From the NCBI GenBank assembly GCA_028285035.1, contig JANQQF010000124.1, positions 62,001 through 126,000 of the forward strand: a DNA stretch of 64,000 nucleotides. The letters are read 5' to 3'. Source of the DNA: Phycisphaerae bacterium (lineage in GTDB: Bacteria; Chloroflexota; Anaerolineae; 4572-78; J111). Positions 25,935 to 35,944 of this stretch are shown piece after piece (position 1 is the first letter of the stretch; each line of letters starts with the position of its first letter). The translations under genes and the position numbers were made by a program. The notes below the pieces were generated by a model. That model was not told the DNA's origin. It made no database searches and was given only the letters and a program-made list of their open reading frames with translations.

Positions 25935-26189
25935 ATGGATGAAAACAAAAGACAAGCGTATTGGAAAGCTAACGTACGTTTAATTCTAATCTTACTATCA
26001 ATTTGGGCCTTGGTATCCTACGTATTCGGAATCATCTTGGCACCAGTTTTGAATAATATTACCATAGGGCAACTGCCCCTCGGATTTTGGTTTGCCCAGC
26101 AGGGCTCAATGTTCACATTTGTAATTTTAATTTTTGTTTACTCAACGCTCATGGACAGAGTTGACCGTAAGCATGACGTGAATGAATAG
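25935..26189 (+). CDS. DUF4212-type small subunit of Na+/solute symporter
   Basis: 84 residues with two transmembrane helices (about 15-35 and 53-75). The pattern KRQAYWKANVRLILILLSIW and FGIILAP...LGFWFAQQGS is typical of the small partner subunit (DUF4212) encoded directly before VC_2705-type sodium:solute symporters. GAGGAAATGAC lies before the ATG. It is 17 nt from the large subunit gene and is part of an acetate/organic acid uptake unit. Confidence 0.88.
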   Translation: MDENKRQAYWKANVRLILILLSIWALVSYVFGIILAPVLNNITIGQLPLGFWFAQQGSMFTFVILIFVYSTLMDRVDRKHDVNE

Positions 26190-26206
26190 GAGTGAGGTGA
26201 AAGATT

Positions 26207-27889
26207 ATGAGCGTAGAAGTCTGGACATATATTTTTGTTGGCTTGAGTTTTGCTGCATATTTGTACATCGGTTATAGCAACCGGGTACGTGATACAAAAG
26301 GATTTTATGTTGCTGGACAAGGGATTCCGGCAGTTGCGAATGGGGCAGCCACTGCGGCTGATTGGATGTCGGCGGCCTCTTTCATCTCAATGGCTGGTTT
26401 GATCTCCTTCCTCGGTTATGATGGTGCGATTTATTTGATGGGCTGGACTGGTGGTTACGTATTGTTGGCCCTTCTGTTGGCTCCGTATCTGCGAAAGTAT
26501 GGCAAGTACACAGTGCCGGATTTTGTGGGTGATCGCTACTACTCTGAAACGGCCCGTTTTGTAGCCGCTTTGTGTGCGATTTTTGTTTCGCTCACCTATG
26601 TTGCGGGTCAGATGCGAGGAGTTGGGATTGTATTCAGTCGCTTCCTGCAAGTTGAGATTTGGATGGGTGTTGTTATCGGGATGATTATTGTAGCATTCTT
26701 CGCCATCTTGGGTGGGATGAAGGGGATTACCTGGACCCAGGTAGCACAATATTCAGTCTTGATTGTCGCTTTCCTGATTCCTTCGGTCGCCATTGCTTTG
26801 CAATTGACAGGGGTCCCAATCCCCCAATTGGCGGTAACCTTCACTGACATTGTGCCAAGATTGAATGAAATTCAAACCGAATTAGGCCTGAGTTCCTACA
26901 TAAACTCAAACCGGAATATGATTGATGTTTTAGCGATTACTGTAGCCTTGATGTGTGGTACAGCTGGCCTGCCCCACGTGATTGTCCGCTTCTACACGGT
27001 CGCTAACGTGCGTGCAGCTCGCTATTCTGCGGGTTGGGCCTTGCTTTTCATCGCCCTGCTCTACACCACTGCTCCCGCTTTGGCTGCTTTTGCTAAATTT
27101 AACCTCATCAATACTTTGCACAATGCCCCAATTGAACAAGCCCGTTCTTTGGATTGGGTCACAAGCTGGGAAACAACAGGGTTGCTTGGCTTAGAGGATA
27201 AAAATGGTGATGGTGTTCTCCAAATGGCGGCTGGCGATGCGAATGAAATCCGCATTGACCGCGACATCATCGTTCTCTCTACCCCAGAGGTTGCTGGCTT
27301 AGCTGGTCCTGTCATCGCCTTGGTGGCTGCTGGTGGTCTGGCGGCGGCGCTTTCGACCGCATCCGGTCTGTTACTGGTTATCTCTAGTTCCTTGGCACAC
27401 GACATTTACTACCGCCGCATTAATCCCGACGCCAGTGAGTCACAGCGCTTGACAATGGGTCGGGTCATGATCCTCTTGGCGATCTTTGTAGCAGGTTACT
27501 TCGGCGTTAATCCGCCCGGTTTTGTGGCTGAAGTTGTGGCCTTTGCCTTCGGCTTGGCGGCGGCCAGTTTCTTCCCAGTCATCTTGATGGGTATCTTTGA
27601 CAAGCGCAATAACAGTCAGGGTGCTGTGGCTGGTATGATCGTTGGGATCGTCTTTACTGCCATTATGATCTTGATGATGCGCTCGGTACAGTTGCTTGGT
27701 ACAGATGCTGCAATTTTGCCTGACTTCCTCGGTATCACGGCTCAAGGGATTGGAACAATCGGGATGATCTTGAACTTTGTGGTCTCCTACGTCGTTTCAC
27801 GGGCCACAGAAGCACCACCACAGGAAATTCAAGATATGGTCGAATCAGTTCGTGTACCAAAAGGTGCTGGAGCTGCTTCTTCTCACTAG
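26207..27889 (+). CDS. Sodium:solute symporter large subunit (VC_2705/ActP-like)
   Basis: 560 residues and about 13 membrane helices of the SSS family. It starts VWTYIFVGLSFAAYLYIGY and has GFYVAGQGIPAVANGAATAADWMSAASF, the conserved N-terminal SSS block. A soluble insertion (about residues 325-360; LEDKNGDGVLQMAAGDANEIRIDRD) looks like a calcium or cation loop and is typical of the VC_2705 group, which pairs with a DUF4212 subunit. It probably imports acetate or a related short-chain acid with Na+. acs upstream and the sensor genes downstream support this. Start supported by GAGGTGAAAG. Confidence 0.88.
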   Translation: MSVEVWTYIFVGLSFAAYLYIGYSNRVRDTKGFYVAGQGIPAVANGAATAADWMSAASFISMAGLISFLGYDGAIYLMGWTGGYVLLALLLAPYLRKYGKYTVPDFVGDRYYSETARFVAALCAIFVSLTYVAGQMRGVGIVFSRFLQVEIWMGVVIGMIIVAFFAILGGMKGITWTQVAQYSVLIVAFLIPSVAIALQLTGVPIPQLAVTFTDIVPRLNEIQTELGLSSYINSNRNMIDVLAITVALMCGTAGLPHVIVRFYTVANVRAARYSAGWALLFIALLYTTAPALAAFAKFNLINTLHNAPIEQARSLDWVTSWETTGLLGLEDKNGDGVLQMAAGDANEIRIDRDIIVLSTPEVAGLAGPVIALVAAGGLAAALSTASGLLLVISSSLAHDIYYRRINPDASESQRLTMGRVMILLAIFVAGYFGVNPPGFVAEVVAFAFGLAAASFFPVILMGIFDKRNNSQGAVAGMIVGIVFTAIMILMMRSVQLLGTDAAILPDFLGITAQGIGTIGMILNFVVSYVVSRATEAPPQEIQDMVESVRVPKGAGAASSH

Positions 27890-27975
27890 GAAGTATAATA
27901 AGTTGTTGAAGTTGACTTCGGGAAGAAATCGTGTCCCTAAGAAGAACTTCTGGTTTTTCAGAGACTAGGAGATTA

Positions 27976-28017
27976 GAGATTGGAGATTTTGTAGTTACCT
28001 GCAAAATCTCCAATCTC
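27976..28017. repeat. Long inverted repeat built of GAGATT-like words
   Basis: GAGATTGGAGATTTTG (27976-27991) is matched perfectly by CAAAATCTCCAATCTC (28002-28017), a 16-bp stem with a 10-nt loop. The arms contain GAGATT/GGAGATT quasi-repeats. There is no clear T-run, so this is probably an intergenic palindromic element that may also act as an mRNA hairpin between the symporter and DUF294 genes. Confidence 0.65.
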
Positions 28018-28122
28018 CTTAAGTGAGACGCCTCTCCAATCTCTTCTAAATGAGGAAGCTGTCTTTTTAGATACTCCTCATTAATTCTTCAACTATTATT
28101 GAAGATGTAAAGAGCTTTCGGA

Positions 28123-29922
28123 ATGAATTCACAATATTTAAACTTCATCCGAATCACCCCACCATTTGACTGCTTAAATGAAACAGAACTCGCTTTGATT
28201 GAAACTACGGTTGAATTGAAGGATGTCTCAGCGAGTAATCACATTTTAGTTCAAGGTGGTGACTCTAGTCGCTATCTTTACCTGATTTACGACGGTGCTG
28301 TTCGTTCAGTCCGAGATGGTCAGGTTTTTCAAGTTTATGAGGATGGCGAGTTATTTGGTTTTTCTTCTTTGCTCAATCAAAATTCGCCGACCGCTGATCT
28401 GATTGCAGAAGAAAATACCTCACTACTCTGCATTCCGGCCGATACGTTTCGTATCCTTATTGATAATGTCCCCTTTGTTGAATTCTTTCTGAAAGATTTA
28501 AGTGAACGTCTACGTCAAACCTTAACCTCAGATGCTACAAATTTGAGTGGCGACCTGATGACACCGATCGGAGATTTGATTGTACGATCGCCCGTGATGG
28601 TACAATCAAGTGCCACCGTTGCCGAAGCGGCCCGAGCGATGCGGGAAAACAGGACTGGTTCGGCGCTTGTTCAGGGACAGGCACTTGGAATTGTAACTGA
28701 TAGAGATTTTCGTTCACGCTTGCTGGCTGAAGGGCTAGGCCCTGAAACGCCCGTTAGTCAGATTATGAGCTCACCCATCAAAACTGTGGAAGCTGAATTA
28801 CCTGTCTATGGTGCTTTGCTATTTATGTTAGAAAAAGGCATTCGTCACCTACCATTAACCCAAGATGGTGAGGTTATAGGTATTATCACGGCGGATGATA
28901 TTCTTAGGCATCAGGCAAAAAGCCCTTTCTACTTCTTACGTCAACTTGAGAAAATGGATACCCCAGAGGCCTTATCCCGTTATGCTCTTGAAATTGCTGG
29001 AATGGTCGAGATGCTCTATCGTGGCGGACTGGATGTGGCCCAGATTGGCCGGATGATCGCTAGCTTAAATGATGCTCTACTTCGTCGTTTGTTGCATCAA
29101 GCCGAAGCTGAGCTGGGGCCGCCTCCAACACCCTACGCCTGGATCGTATTTGGCTCAGAAGGGCGGATGGAACAAGCTCTATTGACTGACCAGGATAACG
29201 CTCTGGTTTATCTCGAAGATAGTGAAGCGGCTAAAATTTATTTCGTCAAACTGGCCGAGATGATCATCAATGGGCTAATTCAAGCTGGCTTTCCACCTTG
29301 TCCTGGCGGATACATGGCTACAAATTGGTGTCTTTCTCGTGCCTCTTGGGAAAAAATGTTTCGGCGGTGGATCCAGCAACCAGAGCCGCAAGCTGTCCTT
29401 GATGCTGCTGTCTTTTTTGATTTCCGAGCTATTCACGGCGAACTCTCCGTCGAGTCGCTGGAGCAAATTGTGGTTGAGGCAGGTGACAACGGGGTGTTTA
29501 TGGGCTTACTCACCCGCTCTGCATTGGACTTTAACCCACCGCTCGGCTTTTTTCGCCGTATTCGGGTTGAGGAAGATGGGCAGGTTGATTTGAAAGCTGG
29601 AGGGATTGCCCCGATTGTAAGTTTAGCCCGCATCTATGCCCTGAAAGCCAAGTCACGCGCCCGTTCTACATTTGAACGACTGGAAGCGGCTCAAGAAGCA
29701 GGTGTCCTTAGCCAAGAGGGTGCAGAAACATTGGCCCAAACGTATCGATTTCTCTTTCAATTACGGCTACGAGATCAACTGGCCGCGTTTGAGGCCAATC
29801 AAGCGCCTAATAATAAAATACATTTGGATGCATTATCATCAGTTGAAAAGCGGAATCTTAAAGAAGCCTTTATGGCGATACGAGAGCTACAAGATTCTGT
29901 GTCGCACGGGTTAGTAGGTTAA
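28123..29922 (+). CDS. cNMP-binding / CBS / DUF294 nucleotidyltransferase-like signalling protein
   Basis: 599 residues. Residues ~15-130 form a cyclic-nucleotide-binding-like domain (HILVQGGDSSRYLYLIYDGAV), ~138-262 a CBS pair (VTDRDFRSRLL, IMSSPIKTVEAELPVYGAL), and ~310-430 a DUF294 nucleotidyltransferase-like domain with FGSEGRMEQ and TDQDNAL, the GS...DxD-like pattern of GlnD-type enzymes. A DUF294 C-terminal helical domain ends the protein. Such proteins are regularly encoded beside ActP/VC_2705 symporters and DnaQ-like exonucleases, as here, and are thought to sense nucleotides; the reaction catalysed is not established. Only 6 nt separate it from the next gene. Confidence 0.88.
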   Translation: MNSQYLNFIRITPPFDCLNETELALIETTVELKDVSASNHILVQGGDSSRYLYLIYDGAVRSVRDGQVFQVYEDGELFGFSSLLNQNSPTADLIAEENTSLLCIPADTFRILIDNVPFVEFFLKDLSERLRQTLTSDATNLSGDLMTPIGDLIVRSPVMVQSSATVAEAARAMRENRTGSALVQGQALGIVTDRDFRSRLLAEGLGPETPVSQIMSSPIKTVEAELPVYGALLFMLEKGIRHLPLTQDGEVIGIITADDILRHQAKSPFYFLRQLEKMDTPEALSRYALEIAGMVEMLYRGGLDVAQIGRMIASLNDALLRRLLHQAEAELGPPPTPYAWIVFGSEGRMEQALLTDQDNALVYLEDSEAAKIYFVKLAEMIINGLIQAGFPPCPGGYMATNWCLSRASWEKMFRRWIQQPEPQAVLDAAVFFDFRAIHGELSVESLEQIVVEAGDNGVFMGLLTRSALDFNPPLGFFRRIRVEEDGQVDLKAGGIAPIVSLARIYALKAKSRARSTFERLEAAQEAGVLSQEGAETLAQTYRFLFQLRLRDQLAAFEANQAPNNKIHLDALSSVEKRNLKEAFMAIRELQDSVSHGLVG

Positions 29923-29928
29923 AAGGTA

Positions 29929-30129
29929 ATGGATAAATTTCATAAACTTAAAGGCCAAAGACTGATTGCGCTCTTTTTAGTCGGGTGCCTGCTTTTCAAC
30001 TATCCTGTGCTGGCAATTTTTTCACAGGATGGCTTGATTTGGGGGATGCCTATTTTATATGTTTACATTTTTACAGCCTGGATTGCTGTTATTGGGTTGA
30101 TGATGCTCATCATCGAAGTACGTCAATGA
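29929..30129 (+). CDS. Small two-helix membrane protein (DUF3311-like)
   Basis: 66 residues with two transmembrane helices (about 13-32 and 40-62). LIWGMPILYVYIFTAW resembles the GIPFFYWY block of DUF3311 small proteins that accompany SSS-type transporters. It sits 6 nt after the DUF294 gene and 13 nt before the transporter-kinase gene, so it is probably a small partner of the SSS-like domain of the kinase. Family assignment is tentative. Confidence 0.65.
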   Translation: MDKFHKLKGQRLIALFLVGCLLFNYPVLAIFSQDGLIWGMPILYVYIFTAWIAVIGLMMLIIEVRQ

Positions 30130-30142
30130 AGATCGGATAAGT

Positions 30143-32926
30143 ATGTTACAAACGTGGGTGATTTTACTGGTTGCGCTAATTTATATCGGTGTGCTATTTG
30201 CCGTTGCTTATTATGGTGATAAGCAAGCTGATGCTGGCCGCAGCCTGATTAACAACCCCTATATTTACGCGCTCTCATTGGCCGTCTACTGTACCGCTTG
30301 GACATTTTATGGTAGCGTTGGGCGCGCCGCTAGCTCAGGCATTGGGTTTCTGCCCATTTATCTTGGTCCTACCTTGATGATGATCTTAGGTTGGTTTGTT
30401 ATTCGGAAAATGATTCGTATCAGCAAGGTTAATCGGATTACTTCCATCGCCGACTTTATCGCCTCTCGATATGGAAAAAGTATGATGTTGGGGCGGTTTG
30501 TGACAATTATTGCGGTTATTGGTATCATTCCTTACATCTCATTGCAGCTAAAAGGAATTGCTACTAGTTTCACCGTCCTGTCTCAATATCCCGAAATTGT
30601 TATGCCCACCCAAGTTGGTAACTTGCCGATTTCAAATGACACCGCGTTCTACGTAGCTCTACTATTAGCAATCTTTGCCATTTTATTTGGTACTCGTCAT
30701 TTGGATGCGACGGAGCACCACGAAGGATTGGTGCTGGCCATTGCTTTTGAGTCGGTTGTTAAATTGCTTGCCTTTTTAGCGGTTGGCATCTTTGTCACTT
30801 TCAGCGTTTACGATGGATTTGGTGATGTCTTTGCTCGTACTGCCGCCATTCCTGAACTCAATACATTGTTTGTCTGGCAAGATACTTTCACCTCTTGGAT
30901 GTGGCTGACCTTTTTGTCGATGATGGCTATTCTATTCTTGCCACGTCAGTTCCATATGACTGTTGTCGAAAATGTGAATGAGCACCATTTAAATAAAGCC
31001 ATTTGGTTGTTTCCGCTCTATTTATTGCTCATCAATCTTTTTGTGCTCCCCATTGCCTTTGGCGGTATCTTGCACTTTCCAGACGGAACTGTCGATCCAG
31101 ATACATTTGTGTTGACTGTCCCAATGGTTGAGGGGCAAGAGCTTTTAGCCTTGTTTGTGTTTGTTGGTGGTTTGTCCGCCGCAACTGGAATGGTAATTGT
31201 GGCTACGGTAGCCTTAACAACGATGATTTCAAATGATTTGGTGATGCCGTTACTTTTACATTGGAATGTACTGCAATCTGAGTGGCGTGATGATTTGGGC
31301 TGGTTGTTATTAGCCATTCGACGTAGTGCAATTATTGTGTTGATGTTATTGAGCTATGGCTATTTTCGGTTAACAGGTGAGTCACAAACTTTGGTATCCA
31401 CGGGGTTAATTTCATTTGCAGCCGTCGCTCAATTTGCTCCTGCGATTTTGGGGGGAATGTATTGGAAGGGGGCCAGTCGAGTTGGTGCGTTGGTTGGCTT
31501 GATAGCAGGTTTCTTGGTGTGGGCTTATACCTTACCGGTGCCTTCCTTAGTCGAATCGGGGTTATTGCCAGAGGCATTCATCACCGCTGGACCTTTTGGT
31601 CTGACGATGCTAAAACCGTATGAGCTATTTGGGCTACAGGGGCTTGACCCAATCTCACACGCAATGTTGTGGAGTATGTTAGTCAATATTGGTGGATTTG
31701 TTATTGTCTCACAGTTGAGTCAACAAAGTGTGATTGAGCATACACAGGCAACTCTTTTTGTTGATGTTTTTAAGCATTCTAATGCGAGTGAACAAGTTCG
31801 CTTCTGGCGGGGGAGTGCCTCTGTCGAGTCGCTGCGCTCATTACTTGGTCGATTTTTGGAACCACAAGAGACGGATGCTCTTTTTGCCGATTATGCGGCA
31901 CAACGGGGTATTAATTGGGGGCAAGTGACTGAAGCTGACGCAGAGTTGGTTGACTTTGCCGAGAAACAGTTGGCAGGGGCCATCGGCACAACCTCTGCCC
32001 GAGCCATGGTTGCCTCTGTTGTTAAGGAAGAGCAACTAAGTGTTGATGAAGTGATGCAAATTTTGGATGAAACCTCAGAAGTGATTGCGTACAGTCAGGA
32101 GCTTGAGGAGAAATCACGTCAACTACAGGCAGCAACTGATGAATTGCGGGCCGCGAATGAGCAGCTTCAGGAGTTAGATCGTTTGAAAGATGATTTTATG
32201 TCAACAGTCACTCATGAACTCCGTACCCCGTTGACCTCCATTCGAGCCTTTTCTGAGATTTTGCACGATAATCCTGAGCTAGAGCCAGGGCAACGCATTC
32301 AGTTTGCCAGTATCATTATGAAAGAGAGTGAACGTCTCACCCGTTTAATTAACAATGTGTTGGATCTATCAAAAATTGAGTCCGGCAAAATGGAGTGGTT
32401 TTTATCTGAATTTGATATGAAGATCTTGATCAATGAGGCCTTAACCTCAACTGGACAGCTTTTTCAGGAAAAGGAAATTGCGCTTGAGGTTGATCTACCA
32501 CAACGCGTTCCTTTGATATCAGCGGATGCAGATCGAATTACGCAAGTGTTGCTTAACCTTTTATCCAATGCTATAAAGTTTTGCAAAGGTTGGGTCTCTG
32601 TTCAGCTTCATATTGAAGATCACTATCTACGAGTCGATGTTCTCGATGATGGGCCGGGAATTGTGTCTGAGAATCATAATATTGTTTTTGAAAAATTTCG
32701 ACAAGTTGGTAATACACTGACCGAAAAGCCCCAAGGTACAGGGCTGGGGCTACCAATTTGTCGACAGATTATCAACCACTTTGGGGGTCGCCTTTGGGTT
32801 GAAAGCGAGTTTGGGTATGGGGCTAAATTTTCATTTACTTTACCGTTAGAGGCAAAAATTACCAATGGTCAAAATGTTCCGGCTCAACCTTTGACAACTA
32901 TTCATTATCCTGATGAAGATAGTTAA
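30143..32926 (+). CDS. CrbS/CbrA-like transporter-sensor histidine kinase
   Basis: 927 residues. The N-terminal ~540 residues form a Na+:solute symporter-like membrane domain with about 13 helices (YGDKQADAGRSLINNPYIYA, YCTAWTFYGSVGRAASSGIG). A soluble linker and coiled coil (EEKSRQLQAATDELRAANEQ) lead to a HisKA domain with H691 in THELRTPLTSIRA and a HATPase domain (NLLSNAIKFC, DVLDDGPGI, GTGLGLPICRQI). In Vibrio and Pseudomonas, CrbS with this architecture controls acs and acetate use; the acs, symporter and DUF294 neighbours argue for the same signal here. The usual partner is a LuxR-type regulator, but the nearest downstream regulator is a stand-alone receiver. Confidence 0.92.
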   Translation: MLQTWVILLVALIYIGVLFAVAYYGDKQADAGRSLINNPYIYALSLAVYCTAWTFYGSVGRAASSGIGFLPIYLGPTLMMILGWFVIRKMIRISKVNRITSIADFIASRYGKSMMLGRFVTIIAVIGIIPYISLQLKGIATSFTVLSQYPEIVMPTQVGNLPISNDTAFYVALLLAIFAILFGTRHLDATEHHEGLVLAIAFESVVKLLAFLAVGIFVTFSVYDGFGDVFARTAAIPELNTLFVWQDTFTSWMWLTFLSMMAILFLPRQFHMTVVENVNEHHLNKAIWLFPLYLLLINLFVLPIAFGGILHFPDGTVDPDTFVLTVPMVEGQELLALFVFVGGLSAATGMVIVATVALTTMISNDLVMPLLLHWNVLQSEWRDDLGWLLLAIRRSAIIVLMLLSYGYFRLTGESQTLVSTGLISFAAVAQFAPAILGGMYWKGASRVGALVGLIAGFLVWAYTLPVPSLVESGLLPEAFITAGPFGLTMLKPYELFGLQGLDPISHAMLWSMLVNIGGFVIVSQLSQQSVIEHTQATLFVDVFKHSNASEQVRFWRGSASVESLRSLLGRFLEPQETDALFADYAAQRGINWGQVTEADAELVDFAEKQLAGAIGTTSARAMVASVVKEEQLSVDEVMQILDETSEVIAYSQELEEKSRQLQAATDELRAANEQLQELDRLKDDFMSTVTHELRTPLTSIRAFSEILHDNPELEPGQRIQFASIIMKESERLTRLINNVLDLSKIESGKMEWFLSEFDMKILINEALTSTGQLFQEKEIALEVDLPQRVPLISADADRITQVLLNLLSNAIKFCKGWVSVQLHIEDHYLRVDVLDDGPGIVSENHNIVFEKFRQVGNTLTEKPQGTGLGLPICRQIINHFGGRLWVESEFGYGAKFSFTLPLEAKITNGQNVPAQPLTTIHYPDEDS

Positions 32927-32964
32927 AAAATTTTGATAGTTAAACATATGGAGACAATTTTACA

Positions 32965-33360
32965 ATGATGCAACGAAGCATGTTACGCGTTTTATTTGGC
33001 TTTGCCATTGGTGGTTTTGCTGGAATAAGTATGGCCACCGGAATCTTGCCATTTGTTATTGGGCAACTGACAGAACTGACTTCATTTGAAGTACTTATTT
33101 TTGTTCGCACCTTTACTTTGTCTGTTGCGTTATTATGGGCCATTGGTGGTGGAATGATAGGCTGGTATGGAGGCCTACAGATGGGAACGATTATTCTTGG
33201 GGTGTGTGGTATCTTAGGCGGTCTTATTTTAGGTGCATTCGCAATGTCTGGTGATGCCTTTGTCATCGCCGTCAGTATTCTGACTGGGCTAATTTATGGT
33301 GGGTTGGGTGGTGCTCTATTTGGACGAATTTTTCCGGAATCATTGCCTGAGGAAGCGTAG
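32965..33360 (+). CDS. Small glycine-rich membrane protein
   Basis: 131 residues with about four transmembrane helices and many Gly-rich turns (IGGGMIGWYGGLQMG, YGGLGGALFG). I do not recognise the family. It lies 38 nt after the transporter-kinase gene, in the same direction and probably the same transcript. It could assist the membrane sensor, but nothing in the sequence shows this. Confidence 0.7.
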   Translation: MMQRSMLRVLFGFAIGGFAGISMATGILPFVIGQLTELTSFEVLIFVRTFTLSVALLWAIGGGMIGWYGGLQMGTIILGVCGILGGLILGAFAMSGDAFVIAVSILTGLIYGGLGGALFGRIFPESLPEEA

Positions 33361-33464
33361 GGCCTCATCGACTATTTTTAGGAATTTGGACAAAATGGAA
33401 AATCTTGTTTGGTTTTGGCTCGTCCAGGTCAGGACATTTATGTGTATAGATGTGGGGGCTTACA

Positions 33465-33833
33465 GTGACAAAAAAAATATTAATTGTGGATGATGAAGAG
33501 AATATTGTCATCTCAATGGAATTTTTGGTACGACAAGCCGGATATGAGTTGCAAATTGCTCGTAATGGCGAAGAAGCGTTGGAAAAGGTTGCCAGTTTTG
33601 AGCCAGATTTGATCTTACTTGATGTGATGATGCCAAAAATTAATGGCTTTGAGGTGTGTCGGCGGGTGCGAGCTAATCTGGTGTGGCAGGACATGAAAAT
33701 TATTATGTTAACGGCTAAAGGGCGTGAGGTAGAAGTCAAAAAGGGCTTGGCACTTGGGGCGAATTCGTATGTGATAAAACCATTCTCAACGAAAGATTTG
33801 ATGGCGGAAGTAAAACGAATGTTAGGTGCATAA
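33465..33833 (+). CDS. Single-domain response regulator
   Basis: 122 residues from a GTG start preceded by GGGGG (the alternative ATG at 33450 has no ribosome site). It is a receiver domain only: ILIVDDEEN, phospho-Asp in [19 protein letters not shown], the Thr/Ala of switch MLTAKG, and Lys in YVIKPF. No output domain. It follows the CrbS-like kinase and its stop codon overlaps the next start (TAATG). It probably relays phosphate from the kinase or acts by protein contact, perhaps with the downstream sensor-exonuclease. Confidence 0.92.
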   Translation: MTKKILIVDDEENIVISMEFLVRQAGYELQIARNGEEALEKVASFEPDLILLDVMMPKINGFEVCRRVRANLVWQDMKIIMLTAKGREVEVKKGLALGANSYVIKPFSTKDLMAEVKRMLGA

Positions 33834-35944
33834 TGAAGCGACAGCTAGAATCGATTCTACTTGTAGGTGGCATTTTTATATTTTTTGTTGGCTTTGGCGT
33901 AGCTTGGCTACTATTTGGGATACTTGACCCTGACTATACCCTTTATATTCTTGGCGGGACCATTATTCTAACCATTGTTTTTGGCTTGATCCTCAATTCA
34001 CTCATTCAAAGCTACATCTTTGGTACGCGACAACTTAATGAGGAAACCAAGGTTATTTTTGCCGCAAATAAGTCCCACCGTATTCAGCCTGAGGGGCCAA
34101 AAGATATACGAATGTTGGCCGAGACAATTAATGTTTTTGCTGATCGGTTCCAGGAGACTGTCGAGAATCAAGCCGCGCAAATTACCCAGAGTCAGGCGGC
34201 TTTAGAGGATGAGAAGAATCGTTTAGCTGCCTTGATGTCAGAACTAACTGAAGGTGTTTTGGTCTGCAATCTTGAAGGCCGAATTCTGCTTTATAACAAT
34301 CGGGCTAAGGATCTTCTGCAGCAACGGATTAATGGCACGTGGCCCGAACAGGTTGGTGGCTTCGTTGGTTTAGGCCGATCTGTCTTTGCCTTAGTTGGTC
34401 GTAATACCATCACTCAGGCCTTGGAGGAGTTGACATATCGGCTGGAGAAAGACAATGCTAATCTGGTCACACAATTTGTCACTACTGCCACAAATGGTCA
34501 ATTAATTCGCTCTCGAATTGCTCCGGTTTTAGCCCAACACAATGAGATGAACGGGTTTATTCTCACCCTTGAGGACATTACCCAGCAGAGCCAACGAAGC
34601 TTCCGCCGGGATAGGCTACTACAAACCCTGACGGAAGGCGTTCGCGCTGCACTAGCCAATATTCGAACGGCAATTGAAACCATTGAGTTGTATCCAGAAA
34701 TGGATGCTAATAAATTGGCCCAGTTGCGAAAAGTCATTTACGACGAAGCGCTGACGTTAAGTGCCAAGTTGCAACAGATTACATCTGAACATGATCGAGA
34801 TTTAAAGTCAGATTGGCAATTAGAAGAGATGTTAGGGAGCGATTTGCTATGGGCTTTGCAACGTCGATTTGAGGATCGATTGAACATAATCACAACTGTT
34901 TATGAACCGGATGATAATCTATGGATTAAAGTTGATAGCTATATCATCGTACAAGCCATGACTCATTTAGTGGAACGATTAAAAGCAGAGTTTCAGGCAA
35001 CTGAAGTTAGCTTGCGCTTAAAGAAAAACGGTCATTTATCAACCTTTGATTTGGTTTGGGCGAGTGATGAAACCGATATGGATAGCCTTTGGAGCTGGCA
35101 GAATGAGCCATTGCATACGGATGAGGCTGAAAGCCGCTTGACTTTACGAGATGTGGCGGAAAGACATGGGGGCGAGGTTTGGTGCCAAGCCGACCCCGAG
35201 ACAAACACAGCCTATTTCCGCCTGCTTTTACCTACCATCAAGCCGAAACATCATGCTGCCCCAAAACTCCGTATTCAAAGTAGTCGACCAGAATATTACG
35301 ATTTCGATTTATTTCACCAACCCGATCAAACGCCTGAGCTTGACCAGCGATCTCTGTCTGAATTGACTTACACGGTCTTTGATACCGAGACAACTGGCCT
35401 TAACCCATCGGCTGGCGATGAGATCATTTCGGTCAGTGCCATGCGAATTGTTAACGGTCGTTTGTTGCGCGAAGAGATTTTTGACTATCTGGTTGATCCG
35501 CAACGGGAAGTATCAGCAGAGGCGACCAATGTTCATGGTATTTCTTCTGAAATGTTACAAGGAAAACCCAAAATCGCGCAGGTGTTGCCCATGTTACATG
35601 GCTTTATGGAAGGGACCGTTTTGGTTGCCCATAACGCTGCATTTGACATGCGTCTTCTTCAACTCAAAGAGGCATCCACTGGCATACGGTTTACCAATCC
35701 AGTGATGGATACGTTGTTATTGTCGGCAGTTTTACACCCGAATGATAATGATCATAGCTTGGAGGCAATGGCCCAACGCTTTGGTATCAACGTATTTGGG
35801 CGGCATACCTCTTTGGGAGACACGATGTTGACGGGGGAAATTTTTCTGAAATTTATTCCGTTGCTGGCTGAACAGGGGATCGTTACGCTGGGTCAAGCGC
35901 GTCGAGCGGCGGAGAAGACCTATTACGCTCGTTTTAAGTATTAG
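33833..35944 (+). CDS. Membrane sensor with degenerate kinase core fused to a DEDDh (DnaQ-like) exonuclease
   Basis: 703 residues, start overlapping the receiver stop by 1 nt. Two N-terminal membrane helices (about 9-30 and 37-58) precede a linker or coiled coil, a PAS-like domain (~130-240; LTEGVLVCNLEGRILLYNNRA) and a kinase-like region (~245-480). In the latter the H-box HExxxP is absent (EGVRAALANIRTAIE) and the ATP-binding N/G boxes are poor, so kinase activity looks lost. The C-terminal ~180 residues are a DnaQ-like 3'-5' exonuclease with all DEDDh residues: FDTETTG (D517, E519), AHNAAFDMRLL, and HTSLGDT. Separate DnaQ-like genes often accompany DUF294 and ActP genes; here the enzyme is tethered to a membrane sensor. 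It may trim DNA, RNA or a signalling nucleotide. Confidence 0.85.
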   Translation: MKRQLESILLVGGIFIFFVGFGVAWLLFGILDPDYTLYILGGTIILTIVFGLILNSLIQSYIFGTRQLNEETKVIFAANKSHRIQPEGPKDIRMLAETINVFADRFQETVENQAAQITQSQAALEDEKNRLAALMSELTEGVLVCNLEGRILLYNNRAKDLLQQRINGTWPEQVGGFVGLGRSVFALVGRNTITQALEELTYRLEKDNANLVTQFVTTATNGQLIRSRIAPVLAQHNEMNGFILTLEDITQQSQRSFRRDRLLQTLTEGVRAALANIRTAIETIELYPEMDANKLAQLRKVIYDEALTLSAKLQQITSEHDRDLKSDWQLEEMLGSDLLWALQRRFEDRLNIITTVYEPDDNLWIKVDSYIIVQAMTHLVERLKAEFQATEVSLRLKKNGHLSTFDLVWASDETDMDSLWSWQNEPLHTDEAESRLTLRDVAERHGGEVWCQADPETNTAYFRLLLPTIKPKHHAAPKLRIQSSRPEYYDFDLFHQPDQTPELDQRSLSELTYTVFDTETTGLNPSAGDEIISVSAMRIVNGRLLREEIFDYLVDPQREVSAEATNVHGISSEMLQGKPKIAQVLPMLHGFMEGTVLVAHNAAFDMRLLQLKEASTGIRFTNPVMDTLLLSAVLHPNDNDHSLEAMAQRFGINVFGRHTSLGDTMLTGEIFLKFIPLLAEQGIVTLGQARRAAEKTYYARFKY

